A DNA stretch of 24,472 bases from a virus: positions 1 to 24,472 of the IMG/VR virus record IMGVR_UViG_3300003937_000028, one strand, 5' to 3'. Positions within the stretch are counted from its first letter, which is position 1; every line of letters starts with the position of its first letter. Below, piece by piece: positions 1-5,706 of this stretch. Below the pieces are notes generated by a model, which made no database searches, was not told the origin of the DNA, and saw nothing but the letters and a program-made list of their open reading frames with translations. The translations under genes and the position numbers were made by a program.

Positions 1-15
1 TGTGTTGTTTATTTC

Positions 16-44
16 TTGACATTGACTAGGGATTCTGCTATAAT
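16..44 (+). promoter_or_regulatory. Sigma70-type early promoter P1
   Basis: TTGACA at 16-21 and TATAAT at 39-44 are separated by exactly 17 bases, and TGC directly before the -10 gives an extended -10 (TGnTATAAT). Both hexamers are perfect matches to the bacterial housekeeping consensus. Transcription should start near 51, about 30 bases before the first gene. No terminator is visible before 8500, so this promoter could feed the whole accessory cluster that follows. Confidence 0.85.
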
Positions 45-82
45 GTATCCAGTTTATTAATATATAAAGAATGGAGAAATAT

Positions 83-271
83 ATGTCGGCAGTGACTTTT
101 GAAACACCAGATTCAAGACAGCGAGTACATATGCACAATCGGAATATCAGCGAGGAAGAGATAGAAATCTTAAAGAATGATAAATCTCCCGCCTACCCGT
201 TGGGAAGATATTTCAAGATTCCTTATATTCAACCGTGCGAAGAACCAGAAATAATTGGCGGTTCGTACTAA
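83..271 (+). CDS. Small hypothetical protein, 62 aa
   Basis: First gene behind promoter P1. I chose the ATG at 83 because GGAG at 73-76 sits 6 bases upstream; the in-frame ATG at 71 overlaps that ribosome-binding site and has none of its own. The product is soluble and mixed-charge, with an acidic helical stretch (SEEEIEILKNDK) in the middle and a Pro/Tyr-rich C-terminal part. No family is recognised. A start directly behind a strong early promoter suggests a takeover or accessory role, but that is inference from position only. Confidence 0.7.
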   Translation: MSAVTFETPDSRQRVHMHNRNISEEEIEILKNDKSPAYPLGRYFKIPYIQPCEEPEIIGGSY

Positions 272-283
272 GAAAGGAAAGGT

Positions 284-457
284 ATGGCAGAAGAGGAGAA
301 TATGTCTCTTTCTCAGCATATTGAAGAGACAGAAAAGGAAATGAAAGTGCTAAAGAAAGAGATAAAACGTCTTGAAGATGTAGTAGATAAATTCAAGAAA
401 TATCACAATAATTGGCGCAATTATAAATCTCAACTTGGTTTAGGTGATGAAGACTGA
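284..457 (+). CDS. Small coiled-coil protein, 57 aa
   Basis: ATG at 284 follows AAAGGAAAGG (purine-rich ribosome-binding site) 12 bases after the previous stop. The 57-residue product is dominated by charged heptad-like helix (residues about 10-40, alternating Glu/Lys with Leu, Ile and Val at core positions), followed by an aromatic, basic patch (YHNNWRNYK). It has no membrane segment and no known family. Its 3' end overlaps the next gene by about 11 bases, so the two are translationally coupled. It could be a soluble partner of the membrane proteins encoded downstream; this is inferred from gene order. Confidence 0.65.
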   Translation: MAEEENMSLSQHIEETEKEMKVLKKEIKRLEDVVDKFKKYHNNWRNYKSQLGLGDED

Positions 458-641
458 TGATGACCCGGGGAAACTGGAACTGTCCTTACGAATACTTGGC
501 AACGAGATTTTAGGGTTTAAGATGATGGTAGATGATTTCAAAATGAAATGGATGTTAGTAGGAATAATGGCTATTGGTGTCTTAGCATACATTATGGTAT
601 CATTCGGACCTCAACTTATGGAGACATTCAATGTCTCATAA
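447..641 (+). CDS. Small single-pass membrane protein, 64 aa
   Basis: The start is ATG 447 (GTG 444 is an alternative one codon earlier), inside the end of the coiled-coil gene in another frame. The N-terminal half is charged and cytoplasmic-looking (DDDPGKLELS). A hydrophobic helix of about 20 residues (WMLVGIMAIGVLAYIMVSFG) sits at roughly residues 33-52, followed by a short tail. The basic residues (FKMKW) before the helix predict an N-in orientation. It lies 24 bases upstream of the iron-permease-like gene in the same operon, so a role as an accessory subunit or membrane tether is plausible but unproven. No family recognised. Confidence 0.6.
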   Translation: MKTDDDPGKLELSLRILGNEILGFKMMVDDFKMKWMLVGIMAIGVLAYIMVSFGPQLMETFNVS

Positions 642-665
642 TTTTAACGAAGCAGAAGGAAAAAA

Positions 666-1322
666 ATGGAAAATTTAGTTATAACACCACTACTCACATC
701 TCTCTTTATAATATTGAGAGAGGGGTTCGAGGCGATGTTAATAGTGATGTTAATATTCACATATCTAGGCCGATTTAATCTAGGACACACCAAAAGAGTG
801 TGGGTCTATGGAGGAATCTTCGCAGGAATACTTGGAAGTATTGCCGTAGCATTGGGATTCAAATTCATAGCAGGACTTACACACGCTCACGAAGAATACT
901 TTGAATCAGTTTGTATGCTTCTAGCATCTGGAGTATTGGGCTATCTAGCCTTCTGGTGCCACGGAGCAAAGAATCACTTTGAAGAAGATATACAGAGTAG
1001 ACTATACGCTCCTTCAATATCTATCGCTTCATCATTAGCGTTATCTTTCGCTGTTATGATAGCAATACTTAGGGAAGGATTCGAGATAGTCTTGTTTTAC
1101 GCGGCTCTATTGTCATCTGCATCCGCAGATAATCTATCAATAGTAGTCGGGGGCATTGTAGGACTTGTCGGCTTATTAGTAGCCTATAATATGCTGAGAA
1201 AAGGTATCGATAAAGTGCCTACCAAACAAGTCTTTTTATACAGTAAATATTTCTTTATCGCACTTGCGCTATATTTCGCATATGGTGGAATCAATGAATT
1301 GATTGAATTAGCGCATCATTAA
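666..1322 (+). CDS. FTR1/EfeU-family iron permease-like membrane protein
   Basis: The 218-residue polytopic membrane protein has REGFE at residues 18-22 (first membrane segment) and again at 136-140 (fourth segment). Two REXXE motifs in these positions are the hallmark of the FTR1 / EfeU high-affinity iron permeases, where the Glu and Arg side chains pass ferric iron through the inner membrane. About six or seven hydrophobic segments are visible; a His/Glu-rich loop (HAHEE, 73-77) follows the second and an acidic loop (HFEED, 104-108) precedes the fourth, both candidate metal sites. It is shorter than many cellular FTR1 proteins (about 250-300 aa). AGAAGGA gives a good ribosome-binding site. 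Neighbours are small membrane or exported proteins. Iron as the substrate is inferred from the family; another cation is possible. It is not part of the T4 core and looks like an accessory metabolic gene. Confidence 0.85.
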   Translation: MENLVITPLLTSLFIILREGFEAMLIVMLIFTYLGRFNLGHTKRVWVYGGIFAGILGSIAVALGFKFIAGLTHAHEEYFESVCMLLASGVLGYLAFWCHGAKNHFEEDIQSRLYAPSISIASSLALSFAVMIAILREGFEIVLFYAALLSSASADNLSIVVGGIVGLVGLLVAYNMLRKGIDKVPTKQVFLYSKYFFIALALYFAYGGINELIELAHH

Positions 1323-1643
1323 ATGAGGCTAAAAATTATGTCAGTTATTGTTGGTATTTTAATAGCATTTGGAGTATCATATCACGTATTTCCAGAAGCA
1401 TACGACACAACACCGTATGCTCTGGAGTCAAAACACGACACTTTAGTAGAGTGTCAAACAGCAAAGTCGAACTCCTTCACAATGAAGAAAGATGGCACGG
1501 TCATCAAGAATGGATTGACAGGGGTTTGTGTCGGAACGGATTTGTACTTGAAAACCGATAAAGTTCCAGTAGGAAAGACAGTGAAGCGAGAGTACACAGA
1601 ATGTGATTTTTGGGCAGGATGTTTCTTTGATTTCAGAGGTTAA
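1323..1643 (+). CDS. Exported or membrane-anchored small protein, cysteine-containing
   Basis: Starts at ATG 1323 immediately after the permease stop (TAA-ATG), suggesting coupled translation. ATG 1338 is an alternative with GAGG 9 bases upstream; the longer form keeps the basic MRLK leader. Residues about 5-20 (SVIVGILIAFGVSY) form a signal peptide or signal anchor. The rest (about 85 residues) is polar with four cysteines (in VECQ, GVCV, TECD and GCFF), which suits an oxidised periplasmic domain with two disulfides. There is no lipobox, so a signal anchor is more likely than a lipoprotein. It could be a periplasmic partner of the permease, analogous in position only to the extra subunits of Efe systems; it has no recognised homology to EfeO or EfeB. 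Confidence 0.65.
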   Translation: MRLKIMSVIVGILIAFGVSYHVFPEAYDTTPYALESKHDTLVECQTAKSNSFTMKKDGTVIKNGLTGVCVGTDLYLKTDKVPVGKTVKREYTECDFWAGCFFDFRG

Positions 1644-1667
1644 CAACTAAATACAAAGGAGAGTGCT

Positions 1668-1985
1668 ATGTTTGGTGAAGGAATGATTGACCCCGCAGAA
1701 ATGGCAGACAAGATAAATCGGCTCAAGACTGACCGAGACATTATTATGATATATTGTCCAGAATGTTCAAAGCGAGTAGAGTTTGCAGTTATTCATCCAA
1801 CTGCTGACGGGAGCCACTACCAAGGGATTAATATACCAGAACGGATTCAGCAAATGATGGAATGGAATCCAAAAGATGTTATTTGTTATGACTGTAATAG
1901 GTATTTAACCGTAACACGAAAACTTGCCAAAACCAGACCTATGACACTTGATGTAGAAATAGGAGATAAACTAGCGGTAAATTAA
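1668..1985 (+). CDS. Zinc-ribbon protein, 105 aa
   Basis: ATG 1668 follows an ideal AAAGGAGAG ribosome-binding site. Two CxxC knuckles, CPEC near residue 30 and CYDC near residue 70, form a four-cysteine zinc-binding site, with a short helical N-terminus before and a basic segment (TVTRKLAKTR) after. Such ribbons usually bind nucleic acid or protein partners; the exact role cannot be read from the sequence. It is followed after 3 bases by the cyclic-nucleotide-binding-domain gene, with no clear separate ribosome-binding site, so the two are probably co-translated. It could be a small transcription or RNA-binding modulator. Function is unassigned. Confidence 0.7.
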   Translation: MFGEGMIDPAEMADKINRLKTDRDIIMIYCPECSKRVEFAVIHPTADGSHYQGINIPERIQQMMEWNPKDVICYDCNRYLTVTRKLAKTRPMTLDVEIGDKLAVN

Positions 1986-1988
1986 GTT

Positions 1989-2318
1989 ATGAAAACATTG
2001 ACTTATAACAGAGGAGATAAAGTAATTATTGAAGGTGATGATACTAATTTCGATGCTTACATTATCTTAGATGGAGAAGTTGACGTTACGAAAGATGGGA
2101 AATTTCTAGCAACGCTGTACGAGAATTCCCTCTTTGGTGAGATAGGATTGGTTGACAATCGACCAAGAACTGCAACCTGTACTGCTAGAACTAGATGTGT
2201 GCTTGGAGTTGTAACGAAGGAAAATTATACTAGGATACTTGCTCATAAACCAGAGTATTTAAATCCTATAATGAGACTAGCAGTCGAGAGATTGCGTAAT
2301 ACACTTGAAAAAACCTAA
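1989..2318 (+). CDS. Stand-alone cyclic-nucleotide-binding domain (CNB fold)
   Basis: The 109 residues cover one CNB/cNMP-binding domain of the CRP, PKA-regulatory-subunit and CNG-channel superfamily. The beta roll runs from about 5 to 75, with YIILDGEVDV (24-33) as the typical strand pair. The phosphate-binding cassette FGEIGL (49-54) through RPRTATCTA (58-66) has Glu51 for the ribose and Arg60 for the cyclic phosphate in the canonical places. The C-terminal helix follows. There is no helix-turn-helix, kinase, channel or nuclease domain: CRP is about 210 aa, so this is the sensor alone. Intact key residues argue that it still binds a cyclic nucleotide. Possible roles are a ligand sponge, a subunit modulating a host protein, or a structural reuse of the fold. 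Confidence 0.85.
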   Translation: MKTLTYNRGDKVIIEGDDTNFDAYIILDGEVDVTKDGKFLATLYENSLFGEIGLVDNRPRTATCTARTRCVLGVVTKENYTRILAHKPEYLNPIMRLAVERLRNTLEKT

Positions 2319-2329
2319 CGGAGTAAATA

Positions 2330-2833
2330 ATGAGCGAAATGATTGGAAAACAAAGTAAACGATTCTATGAGATTCTTGATACTATCAAAGAATTGCACGA
2401 TAAGAAACGACACGATTACGGTGCAGATGAAGACATCTTTGCCAACTTCCGATTATCTGAACAGTGTGGAATTTCCGCTTGGAAAGGCTCAGTGGTTCGG
2501 ATGGGTGATAAGTATGCTCGAATAAGCAATTATATTAAGAAGGGTGAATTCAAATTCAAAGAGGAGTCTATTAAAGATACTCTGATGGATATGGCAATTT
2601 ACTCTTTGATTACTATGATTCTGTTTGAGGAAGAAGAATTTGACCAGTCTATTAAAGATGATATGAATCGTGAATGCAAAGCGGGTTTGTTAGATACACC
2701 TCCGATTATTGTTAATCAGGATTATCCCGAAGAGACAGTTATTCCAGAACGAACAGACGATTATAAAGTAACATACACATCACGGGCGCAACCTAGTTAT
2801 GCCGCGAAGATGAAAACTAAACAGGCAGAGTAG
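2330..2833 (+). CDS. Nmad1/DUF1599-like protein (nucleotide-modification-associated)
   Basis: The 167-aa product carries the pattern KKRHDYG (residues about 25-31), FANFR, then GISAWKGSVVRMGDKYAR (about 47-64) and a helical stretch ending KDTLMDMAIYSL. This is the signature of DUF1599, also called nucleotide modification associated domain 1, an all-alpha fold related to MazG/dUTPase-type pyrophosphohydrolases. The acidic and basic residues in those helices would coordinate magnesium and phosphates. In phages the family occurs with nucleotide-pool or base-modification genes. The last 50 residues are a polar tail outside the domain. GGAG lies before ATG 2330. Function is probably a nucleotide-binding or pool-shaping enzyme; the substrate is unknown. 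Confidence 0.7.
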   Translation: MSEMIGKQSKRFYEILDTIKELHDKKRHDYGADEDIFANFRLSEQCGISAWKGSVVRMGDKYARISNYIKKGEFKFKEESIKDTLMDMAIYSLITMILFEEEEFDQSIKDDMNRECKAGLLDTPPIIVNQDYPEETVIPERTDDYKVTYTSRAQPSYAAKMKTKQAE

Positions 2834-2887
2834 GTGAATTCTGACTGGCATTTTCAGACACAAAGGATTAAAAGAAGGAGAGAAAAT

Positions 2888-3139
2888 ATGGGACGATTTG
2901 AAAAATTCATCGAAGAAATACACAATGCAGTTGCTGAAGAAAATCAGCAAGATGAACAGGTAGTTCTTCCTTTGAAAAAGAAAATACCTGCAATGTCGGG
3001 GTTATTGAAGAAATTAGCAAATGGAGTATATGGTCAGCAAATCAAGGACTTAGACGGTCAAGACAAGGTTGAATTGATGAAAGCCCTTGATGTTGTGATG
3101 CGAGTACTCGAAAAGAGCGAAAAAAGTAGGAAAAAATAG
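2888..3139 (+). CDS. Small charged helical protein, 83 aa
   Basis: I set the start at ATG 2888 because AAGGAG lies just before it; an in-frame GTG at 2834 directly after the previous stop has no ribosome-binding site of its own. The product is highly charged (Lys/Glu), helical, with a central segment (MSGLLKKLANGVYGQQIKDL) and a C-terminal Lys/Arg tail (KSEKSRKK). No family is recognised. It is the last gene before promoter P2, and no terminator separates it from the next genes, so its transcript would read through the inverted repeat at 3155-3206. Confidence 0.65.
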   Translation: MGRFEKFIEEIHNAVAEENQQDEQVVLPLKKKIPAMSGLLKKLANGVYGQQIKDLDGQDKVELMKALDVVMRVLEKSEKSRKK

Positions 3140-3149
3140 TAAAAAAGGC

Positions 3150-3178
3150 TTGACACCTCTCTATTTCTAGTGTATAAT
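3150..3178 (+). promoter_or_regulatory. Sigma70-type promoter P2, inside a large inverted repeat
   Basis: TTGACA 3150-3155, 17-base spacer, TATAAT 3173-3178: perfect consensus. The -10 lies in a palindrome, GTATA-A-TATAC (3172-3182). The predicted start is near 3185. The promoter sits between the two arms of the 12-bp inverted repeat at 3155-3166 and 3195-3206. Confidence 0.85.
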
Positions 3179-3206
3179 ATACTAGTATATGACAAAATAG
3201 AGAGGT
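3155..3206 (+). promoter_or_regulatory. 12-bp perfect inverted repeat around promoter P2; SD-sequestering hairpin or operator
   Basis: The left arm ACCTCTCTATTT (3155-3166) and right arm AAATAGAGAGGT (3195-3206) are exact reverse complements, separated by 28 bases. The right arm contains AGAGAGG, the ribosome-binding site of the ATG at 3212. The left arm lies upstream of the predicted P2 start. RNA from P2 would therefore carry a free ribosome-binding site, while RNA reading through from upstream genes could fold and mask it. T4 uses the same logic at gene e (early read-through RNA silenced, late RNA translated). The alternative is a two-half-site repressor operator about 40 bp centre to centre. 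Confidence 0.7.
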
Positions 3207-3211
3207 ATTTT

Positions 3212-3298
3212 ATGACAGTGACTAACACTTTGGTAATTGGATTACTAGTTTTGAATGTGATAATTTGGGGATATGTAATGGGAGCAATTATATTATGA
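3212..3298 (+). CDS. 28-residue hydrophobic membrane peptide
   Basis: A 28-residue ORF starts at ATG 3212 with AGAGAGG six bases upstream and ends in ATGA, overlapping the start of the next gene (3295). Almost the whole peptide is one hydrophobic helix (LVIGLLVLNVIIWGYVMGAI), so it is a single-pass membrane micropeptide. The promoter, ribosome-binding site and coupled downstream start all support it as real despite its size. Tight double control (own promoter plus hairpin) would suit a product toxic to the membrane or needed at one time only, for example an exclusion or signalling peptide. That role is inference. Confidence 0.65.
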   Translation: MTVTNTLVIGLLVLNVIIWGYVMGAIIL

Positions 3299-3534
3299 TT
3301 ATAACACCTGCGAATAGAGAGGCTCATTTGCGCTCAAAAAGCAAGTTTTACGTGGCGGGATGGGTTGCCTCTGAAGGCAATGAAACCCCTCAGAAACGAC
3401 CTACCAATAAGAATCCAGACCATCACGAATACTACGAAGATTATATTGCAGGATTTGGCGAGGAAAAGGCGAATGCCTATCAACTCTCCTTACCCCCATT
3501 TAATGTTGCAGTGGAAAAGACTGGTATAGTTTAA
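3295..3534 (+). CDS. Hypothetical protein, 79 aa
   Basis: ATG 3295 overlaps the stop of the 28-residue peptide (ATGA), so translation is coupled. An in-frame ATG at 3280 lies inside that peptide gene without a ribosome-binding site, so I prefer 3295. The product is polar, with an aromatic-acidic segment EYYEDYIAGFGEEKANAYQ at about residues 45-63 that should be helical, and a basic Asn/Lys/His-rich linker before it. There is no membrane segment. No family is recognised. Confidence 0.65.
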   Translation: MIITPANREAHLRSKSKFYVAGWVASEGNETPQKRPTNKNPDHHEYYEDYIAGFGEEKANAYQLSLPPFNVAVEKTGIV

Positions 3535-3547
3535 AAGAAAGGCAAAC

Positions 3548-3868
3548 GTGAAAAATAGATGGTGTTACCCTAAAAAGGGCAATATTGTGCTATTTTTTGC
3601 ATTCTTAGGAATGCTAGGAATATCACTAACAACTGCCGCTTTCTCTGGAAAGACTGGTAGGACGATAATAACGGAAACGCATACTACTGAAATCATTGAG
3701 TTTATCCCTACTACGGACATTGAGTTCTCTCGGTGTTCTTGTGATAACTCAATTTACTGCTTGACAGATGAGCAATATACTGTTATAATGATGCAATTGG
3801 CGGCTAGAATTGAGTCTGGAGCAATGAAATCAGACCTTCCTTGGACGATGCCGGGGAATTTGCCATAG
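3548..3868 (+). CDS. Membrane-anchored or exported small protein, 106 aa
   Basis: Starts at GTG 3548 with AAAGAAAGG upstream. A basic N-terminus (MKNRWCYPKKG) precedes a hydrophobic segment at about residues 12-32 (IVLFFAFLGMLGISLTTAAF), which acts as a signal peptide or anchor. The remainder is Thr-rich, then a CSCDNSIYC cysteine cluster and a helical C-terminus. No family is recognised. Promoter P3 (3761-3789) lies inside the coding region and P4 starts 10 bases after the stop, so the downstream gene has its own supply of transcript. Confidence 0.65.
   Translation: MKNRWCYPKKGNIVLFFAFLGMLGISLTTAAFSGKTGRTIITETHTTEIIEFIPTTDIEFSRCSCDNSIYCLTDEQYTVIMMQLAARIESGAMKSDLPWTMPGNLP
3761..3789 (+). promoter_or_regulatory. 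Sigma70-type promoter P3, inside a coding region
   Basis: TTGACA 3761-3766, 17-base spacer and TATAAT 3784-3789 with TGT before it (extended -10). It lies within the preceding membrane-protein gene. The elements share GCTTGACAGAT and CTGTTATAAT with promoter P5 at 4785, which makes chance occurrence in coding sequence less likely. It would give a transcript starting near 3796, upstream of P4. Confidence 0.65.
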
Positions 3869-3877
3869 AAATAAGCC

Positions 3878-3906
3878 TTGACATTCGACCAAAGAAAGGA
3901 TATAAT
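3878..3906 (+). promoter_or_regulatory. Sigma70-type promoter P4
   Basis: TTGACA 3878-3883, 17 bases, TATAAT 3901-3906. The predicted start near 3913 falls on an ATG, so that ATG would be leaderless. The next in-frame ATG (3946) has AAAGGA five bases upstream and is the better start. P3 and P4 form a tandem pair. Confidence 0.8.
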
Positions 3907-3945
3907 AGTAGTATGAATGAGATACGAAACCTTGAAAGGACTCGG

Positions 3946-4590
3946 ATGAAAGATTTGCTCAAACGAGTGAAAACCCAGATGGTAGGGCAGGCACTCTATG
4001 CTGACGAAATCCAAGCAATATTCCAAGAAGAACTTGACCCACTCGGAGTCGAGGTTACTACTCACCCATATGGAGATGATATCGGAGCCAACCAGATTAC
4101 GGCAAATGGTTATTTCGATGAAACTGAATTAGAGATGGAAGACCCTCTAATCGAAGCAGTCCTTGTAGATATTGAACTTGTTCTCATATTAAACAATGAA
4201 GACAGACCCATAACTATAAATAATAAGGATTGGAAGTTTCTTGAACATCAAGTAACTCAAACACTTGAACACGAAATGATTCATAGAGAACAGGCTAAAA
4301 AGCGTATAGGAGCAAACTATATGCCGATATATAACCAACATATGGACGAAGAGCAAAAGCGAATTGTCTATCTTAGTGACCCTGATGAAATTGATGCTTA
4401 TGCAAATGATGTAGCATTAGATTTGTTATTACACTATACGTATATGGGTGCTTATGCCAGACTGAGAGAATACAAACAAATTAGACAGGAAGAAAGCCCT
4501 ATCTTTTGTGAGTATGTCGACACGTTTGGTTGGAATAGTGAGACTGTTCATATTCTTGTTAAGAAAGCATTAAAACGATTGGAGACGTAG
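3946..4590 (+). CDS. HExxH zinc-metallopeptidase-like protein
   Basis: I placed the start at ATG 3946 (AAAGGA at 3935-3940); ATG 3913 is in frame but coincides with the predicted transcription start. The 214-aa product carries HEMIH at residues 109-113, the HExxH zinc-binding and catalytic motif of metallopeptidases, inside a helix (TQTLEHEMIHREQ). About 35 residues on, YLSDPDEIDAYA offers acidic residues for a third zinc ligand. The layout of an acidic N-terminal half, HExxH, then D/E-rich helix resembles small phage or bacterial HExxH proteins of unknown substrate. No signal peptide or membrane segment is seen, so it acts inside the host cell. Early promoters point to takeover rather than virion maturation. 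Proteolysis is inferred from the motif only. Confidence 0.7.
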   Translation: MKDLLKRVKTQMVGQALYADEIQAIFQEELDPLGVEVTTHPYGDDIGANQITANGYFDETELEMEDPLIEAVLVDIELVLILNNEDRPITINNKDWKFLEHQVTQTLEHEMIHREQAKKRIGANYMPIYNQHMDEEQKRIVYLSDPDEIDAYANDVALDLLLHYTYMGAYARLREYKQIRQEESPIFCEYVDTFGWNSETVHILVKKALKRLET

Positions 4591-4591
4591 T

Positions 4592-4795
4592 ATGAGCAAT
4601 ACCTCAAAAGATAAATTTTATAGCCAGTGTGTGGCGCAGACTCCTTGTGTTGGAAGAGACCAAATCCAATGCAAGATGAATGAAAGCCAGACTGACTGTG
4701 TAACCTGTAAACGCACATTAGCAGAAATCAAAGGTTGGGAGACTATGCCCTTTGAAGAAAGAGAAGTTATTTGTAAAGAATTGCTTGACAGATAG
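4592..4795 (+). CDS. DUF1289-like small cysteine-rich protein
   Basis: ATG 4592 follows GGAG by seven bases, right behind the HExxH gene. The 67-aa product shows the DUF1289 pattern: TPCVG near residue 17, a cysteine at QIQCKM, then CVTCKRTLAEIKGWETM (residues about 36-52) and a terminal helix with EREV. Bacterial DUF1289 proteins (YdhL type) are small, four-cysteine proteins thought to bind zinc or an iron-sulfur cluster; their role is not established. An extra N-terminal cysteine (SQCVAQ) is present. Promoter P5 overlaps its 3' end: the -35 hexamer is inside the last codons. Confidence 0.7.
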   Translation: MSNTSKDKFYSQCVAQTPCVGRDQIQCKMNESQTDCVTCKRTLAEIKGWETMPFEEREVICKELLDR

Positions 4796-4813
4796 GCTTC
4801 TTTCTGTTATAAT
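4785..4813 (+). promoter_or_regulatory. Sigma70-type promoter P5 before the gene 33 counterpart
   Basis: TTGACA 4785-4790, 17 bases, TATAAT 4808-4813, with TGT upstream of the -10 (extended). Predicted start is about 4820, and the ribosome-binding site AAGGAA lies at 4825-4830. It shares GCTTGACAGAT and CTGTTATAAT with P3. It drives the late-transcription coactivator and helicase-loader genes. Confidence 0.85.
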
Positions 4814-4840
4814 AGTTGTAATTTAAGGAAAAAAGAAAGT

Positions 4841-5071
4841 ATGAGAAAAGTGAATAAGCAACAGGCATTCCAATTAATAATTGAGGAGAGAATGCAGGCA
4901 GGAGTTACTTATATTGATGCGATGGTAGAATATATGGTTGAACATCAACTAGAGTCAAAGCAAGTAGCCAAACTTATATCACCCGCATTCAGACTAAAGA
5001 TTGAATCAGAAGCAATAGCGAATAACCAGATTAAGGATGATGATGAAAAAGGAAGTGTTCTTCCATTGTGA
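4841..5071 (+). CDS. 33: Late transcription coactivator, T4 gp33-like
   Basis: The 76-aa product matches the core of T4 gp33 from memory: VTYIDAMVEYM corresponds to T4 MSYLEATTAFL, QVAKLISP to QFAKFIP, and IESEAIANNQI to IQSEAIDENLL. The C-terminus ends in a short hydrophobic tail (SVLPL), the position where gp33 contacts the sliding clamp gp45. gp33 bridges host RNA polymerase beta-flap and the clamp, allowing gp55-directed late transcription. T4 gp33 is 112 aa; the extra N-terminal part is missing here. Placement directly before the gp59 gene repeats the T4 order 33-59-32. Late-promoter motifs at 14492-14505 and 21670-21677 fit its job. Confidence 0.85.
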   Translation: MRKVNKQQAFQLIIEERMQAGVTYIDAMVEYMVEHQLESKQVAKLISPAFRLKIESEAIANNQIKDDDEKGSVLPL

Positions 5072-5085
5072 ATAGATAATGATTG

Positions 5086-5706
5086 ATGACAGGATTTGAA
5101 GCATATAAACTCTATGTTTCCCTAAAGCAACATTTCAGTATACAGAACGATTATAACTACGTTAAGTATAATGGAAAAATAAAGAATATGAGTCGTTGCA
5201 CTTATGATAAGCGTAATGACAGATTTTTCTTTGAAGCATTGGGGAACAAACAGAAGAAGGATTTGCTACAATATTTTGTGGCGAATTTCGCATATCACGG
5301 GAGTGATGCTGTATGGATAGGAGATTTACATAGCAAAGAGAGTGAAGATGTATACTTCAATTGGAAGAAAAGGGTACAATCTCTTTCTTACATATTTGAG
5401 GAAGATTTAAATGAAGTGAATGAGTTCCTAATAGCGAGAGGGTTAGGATTTGACAGATTGTTTGATGTAGAGGATGGAGAACATCCTATTATATTTAGAT
5501 TTGTTCAACAAAGGATGATAGAAGTAGAGTCATATATAATTATGGATTCGGTGCTTAAATTTAGCAGTCGAATCGCAAAGAATATAGTCGACTCATATAT
5601 ATTCCCGACTGAGCAATATAGATATGACCGATACGCAGACTTTTTGAACTTGAGTAAGACTAAACATTATGGAGATATTATGAAAGGAGTTTTCGTCAAT
5701 GCCTAG
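5086..5706 (+). CDS. 59: Helicase loader, T4 gp59-like
   Basis: The 206-aa product (T4 gp59 is 217) aligns with gp59 along its length: LYVSLKQHF near the start, YDKRNDRFFFEALG (residues about 37-50), VANFAYHGSDAVWIGDL (about 63-79), then FEEDLNEVNEF. gp59 is an all-helical protein that binds fork DNA and gp32 and loads the gp41 replicative helicase during recombination-dependent replication. The start is ATG 5086 (TTG 5083 is one codon upstream); the ribosome-binding site is weak, so coupling to the gp33 gene 14 bases upstream is likely. Its stop overlaps the next gene by eight bases. Confidence 0.88.
   Translation: MTGFEAYKLYVSLKQHFSIQNDYNYVKYNGKIKNMSRCTYDKRNDRFFFEALGNKQKKDLLQYFVANFAYHGSDAVWIGDLHSKESEDVYFNWKKRVQSLSYIFEEDLNEVNEFLIARGLGFDRLFDVEDGEHPIIFRFVQQRMIEVESYIIMDSVLKFSSRIAKNIVDSYIFPTEQYRYDRYADFLNLSKTKHYGDIMKGVFVNA

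Noticed and set aside
3841-3945. Longer start (TTG 3841 or ATG 3913) for the HExxH gene
   Set aside because: TTG 3841 lies upstream of promoter P4 and within the previous gene; ATG 3913 falls on the predicted transcription start. ATG 3946 has a proper ribosome-binding site.
4215-4222. TATAAATA late box inside the HExxH gene
   Set aside because: It is inside coding sequence with no gene start at a suitable distance, in the early region; likely chance in AT-rich DNA.
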